Shown: positions 12,129 through 20,464 of the stretch, in pieces | Layout of the letters: each line of letters begins with the position of its first letter | How positions within the stretch are numbered: the stretch's first letter is position 1 | From: Sandaracinaceae bacterium | Lineage (GTDB): Bacteria; Myxococcota_A; Polyangia; Polyangiales; Houyiibacteriaceae | DNA length: 64,000 bases | Direction of reading: 5' to 3' | NCBI GenBank assembly: GCA_020633055.1 | Contig: JACKEJ010000006.1 | Coordinates: forward strand, 682,001 to 746,000 | The notes under the pieces: generated by a model | What the model was told of the DNA's origin: nothing | What the model saw: only the letters and a program-made list of their open reading frames with translations | Databases searched by the model: none | Made by a program: the position numbers and the translations under genes

Positions 12129-12196
12129 AATTTCGGGTAACTAAGGCGAGTGGGGCGACGCGAGAACGTTGCCCCCGCTGCGCGTGCTGAACTACT

Positions 12197-13450
12197 ATGC
12201 CCCCCGTGGTTGAAGAAGCCGACCTCGTCATCGAACCCAGCGGGGTCGCCCGCAACGCCACCGCCGACACGTCCACGCTCGCTGGATGCGCCGGGGCATA
12301 CCGCGTGGCCGTGGCGACGCCCGGGATGCTGCTCCTCGGCGACGCCAACCCGAGCGCGGAGGGGCGCGCCCGCGTCCTGATGGCAGGCGAGATCGTGACC
12401 CGCATGACGGTCATGGAGGTGATCAACGTCATCGCCACCGCCAACTGGCGCGGCACGATGCTGGTCGCTACCCCGCTGTGGCAGCGACGGCTCTACTTCG
12501 ACCAGGGCGCACTCAAGGGGGCGATGAGCTCGTCCGAGGACGACCGCCTCGGCGAGGTCATCTTCCGTTCCGGGGGCATCTCGAGGCGCGACCTCGAGCG
12601 GGTGCTCTCCGACATGTCGCCCACCGACCGCTTCGGCGAGACGGTCGTGGCTCGCGGCATCATCGATCAGGCGCAGCTGTTCCAGTTCCTGCAGCGGCAG
12701 AGCGTCGAGATCTTCCACGGCGCGCTGCTCGCCGGGGAGGGCTACTATGTCTTCCACCTGCCGACGGACGAGGACGACCCGGTCGGCACGCAGCTGCACA
12801 TCCCCATCCACGGTCTCCTGATGGAGGGCGTTCAACGCATCGACGAGATGGCGCTGTTTCGGGAGCGGGTCCCCAGCAGTCAGATGTGCCCTGTGCCCGT
12901 GCCGGACGCGCCCGCGCCGAAGAAGCTCGACGAGACGGCGGAGGGGTTGCTCCGCTACTGTGACGGGCGCCGCACCATCGAAGAGCTCGCCCGCCTGACG
13001 GGTCACGGCGAGTTCGCGACGACGAAGGCCGTGTACCACCTCTTGCAGGCCAAGATGGTGACCCTGCGCCGCGCGGCCAACATCGACGTGGAGACCGTGG
13101 CGCGGCTCGTGGCTTCCTTCAACGAGGTCATGCAGGACATCTTCGTGGCGGTCGCCACGTACGGTGGTGTGGCCCAGACGCGCGCCACGCTGGACGCGTG
13201 GATCGAGGGCAGCGGGTACGGGCCCTTCTTCGGGCAAGGGATGGACGACTTCGGTTGCGTCGACGCTGCCATCATCTCGCAGGCGCTGCACGCCGTGGAG
13301 CACGACAGCCCGGTCGAGGCGCTGCACCAGGCGCTGCACGAGCTGGCGGCGTTCGCCTTGTTCTCGGCCACCACCACGCTGCCGCGCGATCAGGAACTCA
13401 CGCTCGCGCGGGACGTGAACCGACGGCTCAAGCTCATTCGCATCGAGTAG
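12197..13450 (+). CDS. DUF4388 (PatA-N-like) domain protein
   Basis: A 417-aa cytoplasmic protein without signal or membrane segment. Residues about 70-140 contain the DUF4388 pattern, with a strand-helix unit (MTVMEVINVIATANWRGTM) followed by RLYFDQGALKGAMSS. The linker LGEVIFRSGGISRRDLERVL follows; this and FGETVVARGIIDQAQLFQFL are the paired helical repeats common in these proteins. A winged-helix-like segment (ETAEGLLRYCDGRRTIEELA, about 250-275) follows. DUF4388 proteins in delta-proteobacteria are linked to gliding, polarity and chemosensory signalling, often as adaptors beside small GTPases. The start is the ATG directly after an AT-containing spacer. No partner gene is adjacent. Confidence 0.88.
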   Translation: MPPVVEEADLVIEPSGVARNATADTSTLAGCAGAYRVAVATPGMLLLGDANPSAEGRARVLMAGEIVTRMTVMEVINVIATANWRGTMLVATPLWQRRLYFDQGALKGAMSSSEDDRLGEVIFRSGGISRRDLERVLSDMSPTDRFGETVVARGIIDQAQLFQFLQRQSVEIFHGALLAGEGYYVFHLPTDEDDPVGTQLHIPIHGLLMEGVQRIDEMALFRERVPSSQMCPVPVPDAPAPKKLDETAEGLLRYCDGRRTIEELARLTGHGEFATTKAVYHLLQAKMVTLRRAANIDVETVARLVASFNEVMQDIFVAVATYGGVAQTRATLDAWIEGSGYGPFFGQGMDDFGCVDAAIISQALHAVEHDSPVEALHQALHELAAFALFSATTTLPRDQELTLARDVNRRLKLIRIE

Positions 13451-13510
13451 GCGGTGTGTCACGCCGCCTCAGCCGTTGACACGGGGCGGCCGCGGGCTTA
13501 GCCATGCGGA

Positions 13511-13777
13511 ATGGTCGAACCAAGTGTGTTGGAGCAGCGGCTCCGCGAGAACCTGAGCGGCGTCACGCACGTCGAGGTCAAGGACATGACGGGCACGAAG
13601 GACCACTTCGAGGCCGTCATCGTCGCGTCTGCGTTCGCGGGACAGTCCCGCGTGAAGCAGCACCAGCTGGTCTACGGCGCGCTCGGCGAGCTGATGGACG
13701 GTCCCGTGCATGCGCTCACGTTCAAGACGTTCACGCCGGACGTGTGGAGCGCCCAGCAGGGCGCGGGGGAGGGCTGA
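13511..13777 (+). CDS. BolA-family protein
   Basis: An 88-aa BolA-like protein of the YrbA/IbaG type. It has the class II KH-like fold with the conserved DHFEAVIVASAFAGQSRVKQHQLVY segment carrying the invariant His (RVKQHQLVY). BolA proteins bind a [2Fe-2S] cluster together with a CGFS monothiol glutaredoxin and act in Fe-S cluster trafficking. The next gene, one base after this stop codon, encodes exactly such a glutaredoxin, so the two form an operon and probably a heterodimer. The start codon is ATG at 13511; no alternative is needed. Confidence 0.93.
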   Translation: MVEPSVLEQRLRENLSGVTHVEVKDMTGTKDHFEAVIVASAFAGQSRVKQHQLVYGALGELMDGPVHALTFKTFTPDVWSAQQGAGEG

Positions 13778-13778
13778 G

Positions 13779-14114
13779 ATGAGCGCGCTGTCTCCCGAGC
13801 TCCGTGAGCGCCTCGACGGCTTGGTCCACCAGGCGCCGGTCGTACTCTTCATGAAGGGCACCAAGAACTTCCCGCAGTGCGGGTTCTCGGCGACCGTGGT
13901 GGAGGTGCTCAAGCGCGCCGGCGTCGCGGACTTCGCCACCGTGAACATCCTGGCGGACGCCGAGGTGCGTCAGGGGATGAAGGACTACAGCAACTGGCCC
14001 ACGTTCCCGCAGCTCTTCGTGCGCGGCGAGCTGGTGGGCGGCTGCGACATCGTGCGCGACCTCTACGAGTCGGGCGAGCTCGCGAGCATCCTCGCGGGTG
14101 GCGAACGCGCGTGA
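13779..14114 (+). CDS. grxD: Monothiol glutaredoxin, Grx4/GrxD type
   Basis: A 111-aa monothiol glutaredoxin that coordinates [2Fe-2S] clusters with glutathione and transfers them. The active-site motif CGFS is at 34-37, preceded by FMKGTKNFPQ, and the glutathione-binding WPTFPQLFV and GGCDIV motifs follow. Length is standard. The start ATG at 13779 follows the bolA-like stop by one base, and GGGGGAGG inside the end of the bolA-like gene serves as its ribosome site, so translation is coupled. The pair is a textbook BolA-Grx module. Confidence 0.95.
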   Translation: MSALSPELRERLDGLVHQAPVVLFMKGTKNFPQCGFSATVVEVLKRAGVADFATVNILADAEVRQGMKDYSNWPTFPQLFVRGELVGGCDIVRDLYESGELASILAGGERA

Positions 14115-14248
14115 TGGCGACGGGCGGCGCCGACGCGCTGCCCGCTCGTGCCGACGTTCTCGACGCTGGTCGGCCGTGGTGCTGCGCGAGGCGCGGGTCC
14201 ACCGCCGATGCGCTGGCCCTCGCAGGCCCGGCACCGACGAGCGGATGG

Positions 14249-15241
14249 CTACTTCCGGCGCGTCAGGGGGAGAGCCTCGGCCTCGGCGTGTAGGGCGCTC
14301 GTGATCTGGCCGTTGCGCAGGGCGTCGCGTGCGTTGATGACGCTGCGCGCGAGCACGTCGGCGTCGGTCGCTTCGGGCGTGAGGCGCAGAATGTTGGAGA
14401 GCGCGCGGCACATCTGTCGCGTGTTGGCGTAACGGTCGACGGGTGAGCGCGCGAGCGCCTGCGCCAGCACGGCGTCGAATGCCTGAGGGATCTCGGGGCG
14501 TTCGCGGCAAACCGACGGTATGACCGCCGCTTGGATGGCGCGCACCACGTCCACTGGACCATCGCCGTGGAAGAGCTTGCGGCCCATGAGCGACTCCCAC
14601 AGCAGTACGCCCAAACCGAAGATGTCGGACTGCGGGGAGGGGTCTGCGCCCTCGGTGAGCTCCGGCGACAGGTAGGAGACCTTGCCCTTCACGATGTGCT
14701 CGCGCGTGATGCGGGCGCGGTCGGTCGCGCGTGCCAGCCCGAAGTCGGTGAGCTTCACGTAGCCGAACTGGCTCAGCAGCACGTTCTGCGGTGTGACGTC
14801 GCGGTGGTAGATGGGCGACAGGCGCCCGTCCTCGGTGGTGTTCTCGTGGGCTGCACCGAGCCCCTTCGACACCTCGATGCCGATGGCCGCGACCAGGTGC
14901 CACGGCGTGCGCTCACCGCGCTGCCGGTGACCCTCGCACCAGTCGAGCAGGTTGACCCCCGGCACCCACTCCATGACGAGGAAGAAGTGCCCCGCGTCGT
15001 CGCGATCGAAGTCGTGGATCTGTACGACGTTCGGGTGGTGGATGGTGGCCGAGACGCGCGCCTCCTCGATGAACATCTCGAGGAACTCGGCGTTGTCCGT
15101 GTAGCCCTCCAGGATGCGCTTGACCGCGACTGGGCGCCGGAAGCCTTCGGCGCCCAGCGTGTTGGCCCGAAAGACGTGCGCCATCCCCCCCTCGCCCGCG
15201 AGTTCTACGAGCTCGTACTTGGAGTTGAGGATCCCGAGCAT
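14249..15241 (-). CDS. Hanks-type serine/threonine protein kinase
   Basis: A 330-aa soluble eukaryote-like protein kinase. Visible elements: glycine loop AGEGGMAHV (15-23), the lysine in VAVKR (Lys41), the helix-C Glu in FIEEAR, the catalytic loop HRDVTPQN (147-154), DFGLA (166-170) and the APE-like SPEL segment after an activation loop. VT instead of LK in the catalytic loop is a variant frequent in myxobacterial kinases and keeps the catalytic Asp and Asn. After the kinase domain (to about 285) there is only a short helical tail and no transmembrane or sensor domain, so input must come from a partner. Divergent from the TPR gene; the substrate is unknown. Confidence 0.94.
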   Translation of the reverse strand: MLGILNSKYELVELAGEGGMAHVFRANTLGAEGFRRPVAVKRILEGYTDNAEFLEMFIEEARVSATIHHPNVVQIHDFDRDDAGHFFLVMEWVPGVNLLDWCEGHRQRGERTPWHLVAAIGIEVSKGLGAAHENTTEDGRLSPIYHRDVTPQNVLLSQFGYVKLTDFGLARATDRARITREHIVKGKVSYLSPELTEGADPSPQSDIFGLGVLLWESLMGRKLFHGDGPVDVVRAIQAAVIPSVCRERPEIPQAFDAVLAQALARSPVDRYANTRQMCRALSNILRLTPEATDADVLARSVINARDALRNGQITSALHAEAEALPLTRRK

Positions 15242-15367
15242 GCGGCGAAGGTAGCAGTGATGCGCGGGGAGCGCATCCTAGCGGAATGTTGAACCCCAGA
15301 ATTGGGATGTGTGCCCGACACCTGCACATTTGTTGACCTGTTCGGCATCGCCGAGGCAAGCAGGGGC

Positions 15368-16714
15368 ATGCGGTCGTTCCCAACGAGCACGCGGCATCCC
15401 TTCGGCTTACTCACGCGAAGCCGCGTGGTCGTCATCGCCTGCGCGTCGCTCGTCGGCGTGGCGTCCGCCGTGGGCTGGTGGCGTTGGGCGGAGGTGCGAC
15501 GCGCGGAGGGCGAAGGGCACCTCGCGGAGGCCAGAGAGCGCCTGGCCGCGTCCATCGTCGAGGCTCCCGCGCTGGACCGGCTCGCCGCCAGTAACGCGCT
15601 GTCGCACCTGGCGCGGGCGCGCGCCAGCGGCGTGTCGGAGGCGGACCTGGCGTCCCTCGAGAGACGCGCACGCGTGATCCTCGCCCTTCAGCAGGGCGAC
15701 CTCCCCGAGGCGTCGCGGCGGCTCGATGCGGCCGGCGAGCCCGCGACGTGGGACGCCGAGCAGCACTTGTTGGCGGCGGAGATCGCGCGGCGCTCCGCCG
15801 ACTTCACGAGCGCCTCCGAGCACCTGCAGGCCGCGCTGGCCTCGACGCCCGGACACCCTCGCGCGCTGATGATGGGCGCGGAGCTCGCGCTCGTGCGTGA
15901 CGAACCGCGAACCGCCGCGACCCTCGCACGCGAGCTGGTCGCGCGCGAGCCCGACGCCAGCCGCGCCCATGCGTTGCTCGGCGAGGCGCTCGAAGCGCAA
16001 CACGACGTCGTCGGGGCGGAGCGCGCGTACCGGGAGGTGATCCGGCTCAACGAACGCGACGTCCTCGCCCATCTGGATCTGGCCCGGGTGCTGCGCGTGC
16101 GCGGCGACCTCGCGAGCGCGGAGCAGGCCTACGGTCGGGCGGTCGCGCTGGCGCCCGACGACGCGAATGCGGTCCTAGGGCGCGGGTTGGTGCGCATGGA
16201 GCAGGGGCTGGCGGCCGCCGCGCTGCTCGATCTGCAGCGCGCCGTCGCGCTCGCGCCGCGAGATCCCGCCGTGTGGCTGGCCCTCGGCGACTTGCGCCGC
16301 GCGAGCGCCGACCTGCCCGCGGCGGTCGAGGCGTACGAGCGGGCGCTCGAGCTCGAGCCTGGCGCGATCGTCGCGGAGGTGCGCCTCGGCAACACACGCA
16401 TCACGTTGGGCGACTTCGCTGGCGCCGTGTCGGTGTTCGACCGTGTCTTGGCGCGCGCTCCGGGCATGTCGGAGGCCCACAACGGGCGAGGCGTCGCGCT
16501 GATGTACAGCGAACGAACCGACGAGGCGCGGGTCGCGTTCGAGCGAGCCGCGGCCCTCGCTCCGGCCGACCCCCACCCCCTCCTCAACCTCGGCATTCTC
16601 GGCGAGCGCGCCGGGCAGCACGAGCTGGCCGCTCGCGCGTTCCAGGCGGCGCTCGACCGTGATCCGGACTCCGAGGACGCGCTTCGCCGCCTGCTTGCGT
16701 TGCGGGCGGGTTGA
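15368..16714 (+). CDS. Membrane-anchored TPR-repeat protein
   Basis: A 448-aa protein starting at the ATG at 15368; the GTG/ATG-like start at 15302 adds a non-signal stretch. One hydrophobic helix (about residues 17-38) anchors it, followed by at least eight tetratricopeptide units visible as repeated A-x-x-x-Y-x-x-A-x-x-L-x-P patterns (for example AYRRVIRLNERDVLAH-like and AYERALELEPGAIVAE). TPRs build a scaffold for protein complexes in the envelope. It leads a five-gene plus-strand run, and its stop codon lies one base before the GTG of the CapA-like gene, indicating translational coupling. Confidence 0.9.
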   Translation: MRSFPTSTRHPFGLLTRSRVVVIACASLVGVASAVGWWRWAEVRRAEGEGHLAEARERLAASIVEAPALDRLAASNALSHLARARASGVSEADLASLERRARVILALQQGDLPEASRRLDAAGEPATWDAEQHLLAAEIARRSADFTSASEHLQAALASTPGHPRALMMGAELALVRDEPRTAATLARELVAREPDASRAHALLGEALEAQHDVVGAERAYREVIRLNERDVLAHLDLARVLRVRGDLASAEQAYGRAVALAPDDANAVLGRGLVRMEQGLAAAALLDLQRAVALAPRDPAVWLALGDLRRASADLPAAVEAYERALELEPGAIVAEVRLGNTRITLGDFAGAVSVFDRVLARAPGMSEAHNGRGVALMYSERTDEARVAFERAAALAPADPHPLLNLGILGERAGQHELAARAFQAALDRDPDSEDALRRLLALRAG

Positions 16715-16715
16715 C

Positions 16716-18161
16716 GTGGCGCGGGGGTCTTGGCGGGATGGGACCCGTGGCGCGCGGCCGCTCGCAACACCCGCGTGGGTATTCTCCCTGCTGTTGACCA
16801 GCGCGCCGGTCGTGCTCGTCGGGGCGGGGTGTACCGAGCACACCCGCGCCGATGCCCCCCCGGTGAGCCTCGGCATCTCGCAGCCCGCGCGTGGTGCGTC
16901 GCCTGCTGCCGCGAGCGCGGCGTCTGGCGGCGGAGGCGTTCCGGTGCACGGAGACCCGACGCTGGTGCCGGGCGCGGCGCGGCGCGCGGCTCACACGGTC
17001 GTGTGGATCACGGGCGACGTGCTCATCTCCGAGGGCATGCGCCGCGTCATCGAGGGGGAGGCGGCGCTCGAAGGCACCGAGGCCGACGCGTACACGCGAA
17101 TCCTCGCCCCGGTGGCCGAATGGTTCGCGCGCGACCCCGAGAGCTTCGTCTTTGCCAACCTCGAGAGCCCGGTCGCGACGCGCCGCAACACCATCGATCG
17201 CTCGACGTGGGGGGGCGAGAGGCTCGTGGCCATCCCGCTCAACATGCCCGCCTATGTGCTCGAGGGACTGCGCCGCACAGGGGTCGACGGCCTGATGCTC
17301 AGCAACAACCACGCGCTCGATCAGGGCGAGGAAGGCCTGGTGGAGACGCTCGCTGCAGCGCACGAGCACGGCTTCGTCACCAGTGGCGCCGGACACCATC
17401 CTCGGACCAGCTGGCCCGTCCTGATCGGCGAGGAAGGCGCGCGCATCACGCTGGTGCCCTTCTACGACGGTCACCGCAACGGTCGCCTCGAGCCTGGGAC
17501 ACCGGCGCTCGCCGACCTCAGCGAGGCGTCCATCGCTGCGTTCGCGGCGCTACGCACCAACACCGAGCTGCTCATCCCCGTAGTGCACGTCTTGGGCGAA
17601 GCGGTGGACCAGCCCAAGCCACGCTGGCGCGAGTGGGCGCGAGCGTTGGCGGTCGGCGGGGCAGACGTGATCGTCGTCCACGGCACGCACGTCCCGCTGC
17701 CCATCGAGCAGCTGGTCGTGGGGGAGCGCCGCGTCCCCATCATATGGGGTCTCGGAAACTTCGTCGGCGACATGGCTCGGCAGGCGACGCCGCGGCGCGA
17801 CTACTACCGCGGGATGCCCAAGGACCAGAACCCCATGCTGCGCGAGGGGCTGGTGGTGCGGGTGGAGCTGCGCGAGGGGCAGCCGATGGCGCTGCGCTTC
17901 CTCCCACTCTGGATGAACGATGACCGCTACGTGCGTTTCTGGGGTGGCTTCGAACGCGCGCCCCGCTTCCGGTTGACGCCCCTGGCCGCGTGTGGCCCCC
18001 CGCTGGAGCCGCCAGCCGACTGGCCGGGCGAACTGCGGGAAGAGATGATGCGTTGGATCGCGCGGCGCCGCGACCACCTGGTGTCGCACGCGGGGCTCTC
18101 GACGGATGGCTGTCGCCCCGGGGTGGCGGACTTGTTGCAGGCGACGGCGCTGACCCCCTGA
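16716..18161 (+). CDS. CapA-family (poly-gamma-glutamate synthesis-like) metallophosphoesterase lipoprotein
   Basis: A 481-aa lipoprotein of the CapA/PGA_cap family, a calcineurin-like metallophosphoesterase fold involved in surface polymer synthesis or remodelling. Metal-site blocks are visible: GDVLI, NLESPVA, SNNHALDQGEEGL, and HGTHVPLPIE. The proposed start is GTG 16716, one base after the TPR stop. It yields a signal peptide and lipobox LVGAGC; a start at 16659 would overlap the TPR gene by 56 bp and bury the signal. It likely acts at the outer face of the membrane. The closely coupled TPR protein may be its scaffold. Confidence 0.88.
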   Translation: MARGSWRDGTRGARPLATPAWVFSLLLTSAPVVLVGAGCTEHTRADAPPVSLGISQPARGASPAAASAASGGGGVPVHGDPTLVPGAARRAAHTVVWITGDVLISEGMRRVIEGEAALEGTEADAYTRILAPVAEWFARDPESFVFANLESPVATRRNTIDRSTWGGERLVAIPLNMPAYVLEGLRRTGVDGLMLSNNHALDQGEEGLVETLAAAHEHGFVTSGAGHHPRTSWPVLIGEEGARITLVPFYDGHRNGRLEPGTPALADLSEASIAAFAALRTNTELLIPVVHVLGEAVDQPKPRWREWARALAVGGADVIVVHGTHVPLPIEQLVVGERRVPIIWGLGNFVGDMARQATPRRDYYRGMPKDQNPMLREGLVVRVELREGQPMALRFLPLWMNDDRYVRFWGGFERAPRFRLTPLAACGPPLEPPADWPGELREEMMRWIARRRDHLVSHAGLSTDGCRPGVADLLQATALTP

Positions 18162-18224
18162 CAACAGCGCACCTCCATTCCAACGACCCGCTCGTGCGGC
18201 GCATTGTTTGGTACGCTGCGGCCG

Positions 18225-19532
18225 ATGCGCACCCTCAAGGATCTGCACGAGCACGCCGACGAGCACCTCTACGCCGGGCGCTACGCCGAGGCGCTCCACG
18301 TCTACGCTGCGGAGGTCCAGCTCAACCCGGCCAGCCTCGACGGGCGGCTGCGGGTGGCGGACTGTCTGCTGGCCCTCGGTGAGCCGCAAGCGGCCGCCAT
18401 GGTCTACACCAAGCTCGCTCAGTATGCAGCGCACGCGGGGTATCCGCTGCGCGCCCTCGTCGCGCTCAAGGTGCTGGAGGCGCTCGAGCCGCAGCTGGGG
18501 CAGCTGCTGGGTGGCCTCGCCGAGCTCTACGCGAAGGAGTCTCCCAAGCTCGGCCGCGGCGTGCGTCTTTCGCTCGGGGACCCAGACACCGCGTTGCCGG
18601 ACGGACTGCGCTTCGATACGCCACCCCCCCTCGCCGAGCTGGCGACGCAGGCCGCGCGGATCGCCATGGACCTGTCCCGCATCGCGGCCTACCCCGAGAA
18701 GGTCACGCCCATTCCCGTGTTCAGCGAGCTCCCCGCTGGGAATTTCGCGGCCGTGCTGGGCGCGCTGCGGCTGGTGCGGGCGCGCCCGGGTCAGGTGCTG
18801 ATCCAACAGGGGACCATCGGCACGTCCTTCTTCGTGCTCGCCCGCGGCGAGGTCCAGGTGGTGCGCGCCCGGGACGACGGGTCGCAGCAGGCGCTCGCGA
18901 AGCTCCACGACGGCGCCATCTTCGGCGAGATGGCGCTCGTGTCGGCCCAGCCCCGCAGCGCGACGGTGGTGGCCCTCGACGACTGCGACCTCCTCGAATT
19001 CCCCCGCGAGGCGCTCTCGGCCGCAGCGGAGCAGGTGGGCGCCATCGCGGCCGCCCTCGAGAAGTTTACGCGCGAGCGCCTCCTCAACAATCTGCTCGCC
19101 ACCTCGCCCATCTTCCGCCCGCTGGACCAGAAGCAGCGGATCGACCTCGTGCGCGGGTTCGCGGCCCACGACCTCGCGGCTGGAACCCCGATCATCCGTG
19201 AGGGCGAGGAGGGGCGCGGCCTGTTCCTGTTGCTCAGCGGCGAGGCGGACGTGTCGAAGGTGGACGGTGCCGAGCGTGTGCTCTTGGCCACGCTCAAGCC
19301 CGGAGATGTGTTCGGTGAGATCGCGCTCATCCACGAAGAGCGCACCACGGCGAGCGTGACGGCCGCGACCCAATGCACGGTACTCTTCTTGTCGCGCGAG
19401 CGCTTCGCCGTGCTGGTGAAGGCCGTGAAGGAGATCCGTGAGTACATCGAGCAGCTGGGCGACGAGCGCCTGATGGACACCCAGCTCACCCTCGATGGCG
19501 GCGACATCGACGACGACATGCTCATGCTCTGA
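18225..19532 (+). CDS. TPR protein with two cyclic-nucleotide-binding domains
   Basis: A 435-aa cytoplasmic protein. The N-terminus (1-95) has two to three TPR-like helical pairs. Then come two tandem cNMP-binding beta-rolls (about 165-285 and 295-415), each with the phosphate-binding-cassette outline: FGEMALVSAQPRSATVVA in the first and FGEIALIHEERTTASVTA in the second. In canonical cassettes an Arg contacts the phosphate; the first copy retains PRSA with Arg, whereas the second has RTTA. No DNA-binding HTH follows, so it is not a CRP-type regulator but a ligand-sensing adaptor. The C-terminus is acidic. The start ATG 18225 is preferred over a TTG at 18204. Confidence 0.9.
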   Translation: MRTLKDLHEHADEHLYAGRYAEALHVYAAEVQLNPASLDGRLRVADCLLALGEPQAAAMVYTKLAQYAAHAGYPLRALVALKVLEALEPQLGQLLGGLAELYAKESPKLGRGVRLSLGDPDTALPDGLRFDTPPPLAELATQAARIAMDLSRIAAYPEKVTPIPVFSELPAGNFAAVLGALRLVRARPGQVLIQQGTIGTSFFVLARGEVQVVRARDDGSQQALAKLHDGAIFGEMALVSAQPRSATVVALDDCDLLEFPREALSAAAEQVGAIAAALEKFTRERLLNNLLATSPIFRPLDQKQRIDLVRGFAAHDLAAGTPIIREGEEGRGLFLLLSGEADVSKVDGAERVLLATLKPGDVFGEIALIHEERTTASVTAATQCTVLFLSRERFAVLVKAVKEIREYIEQLGDERLMDTQLTLDGGDIDDDMLML

Positions 19533-19551
19533 GCCGCTGCTATAGCGGCGC

Positions 19552-20427
19552 ATGGCCAACGCCGACGCCTCCCCCGCCACCACAGCCGACCCTTCCACCT
19601 CGCGGGCAGCCGCCCTCGGAGTGGCCGCTGCCTCGCCGGACGCTGCCCACCGGCGGGCTCGGGCCGAGTGGCTGGCGCTCTATGCGAGCGACGCGGAGGT
19701 ACGCGACCCGGTGGGGACACCCGTCTGCCGCAAGGATCACAGCACGCGGCCCGGCACCGGGAAGAACGACCTCGAGCTGTTCTTCGACACGTTCATCGCG
19801 GGCATGCAGGCCATGCAGGTGGACGTCCTGCTCGACGTGGTGGTGGGCGATGTGGTGGCTCGGGACGTCGTCCTGCGCCCTACCATGGCGTTCGGCGTCG
19901 AGTCGGCCATCCCCACGCGCTTGCTCTACGAGCTCACGCGGGAAGACGGGCGACTGGTGGTGCAGCGGCTCGGGGCCTATTGGGACGCGTCTCGAGCCAC
20001 ACAGCGCACGCTGCGCGCCGGGCTGCGCGGGAAGGGCTCCATGCTGATTTCGAGCGCGCGCATGGCTCGCTACCTCGGGCGCGCGTGGATGCAGCGCTAT
20101 GTCAAGGGCACCAAGGAAGGCGCGCGACGGCCCGGACGTGAGGCGACGCTGGCGTTCGGGGACGCCCTGCGCGCGTCGGACCTCGAAGCCGCGCGCGCGC
20201 TCTGCGCGACGGGCGCGACGTTCCGCCTACGTGAGCAGCCGCTGAGCCTGGACGAGCTCGCGGCGCTGGACCTGGGGCTCACGCTGCGCGACCCCATCGC
20301 GTCTGGCGACGTGGTCACGGCGCGCTGCTCGGCGCTGCACGGCGGGCGCGCGGTGGACGGCATCGCGTTCGCGACGTTCGAGCGTGAGAGCCGCAAGTTG
20401 ATCGATCTCCGCCTCCTCTGGGAGTGA
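19552..20427 (+). CDS. NTF2-like (SnoaL-type) fold protein
   Basis: A 291-aa protein 19 bp after the cNMP-domain gene. The first half (about 35-145) has the outline of an NTF2-like/SnoaL cone fold (helix, YASDAEVRDPVGT, FFDTFIAGM, beta-strands ending VVQRLGAYWD). The second half (about 195-290) repeats a similar pattern at lower similarity (ALRASDLEAARALCATGATFRL, then strands to FERESRKLIDLRLLW). This suggests two tandem NTF2-like domains. Such folds serve as small-ligand enzymes or binding modules; no catalytic residue assignment is possible. No signal peptide. Confidence 0.83.
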   Translation: MANADASPATTADPSTSRAAALGVAAASPDAAHRRARAEWLALYASDAEVRDPVGTPVCRKDHSTRPGTGKNDLELFFDTFIAGMQAMQVDVLLDVVVGDVVARDVVLRPTMAFGVESAIPTRLLYELTREDGRLVVQRLGAYWDASRATQRTLRAGLRGKGSMLISSARMARYLGRAWMQRYVKGTKEGARRPGREATLAFGDALRASDLEAARALCATGATFRLREQPLSLDELAALDLGLTLRDPIASGDVVTARCSALHGGRAVDGIAFATFERESRKLIDLRLLWE

Positions 20428-20464
20428 CCCGGGCGCGGCTCCCGCGCGCGACACGACGACCAAG

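Noticed and set aside
14114..14293. 59-codon frame starting in the stop of the glutaredoxin gene (TGATG)
   Set aside because: Runs into the 3' end of the convergent kinase gene, lacks a recognisable domain and is not needed by the context.
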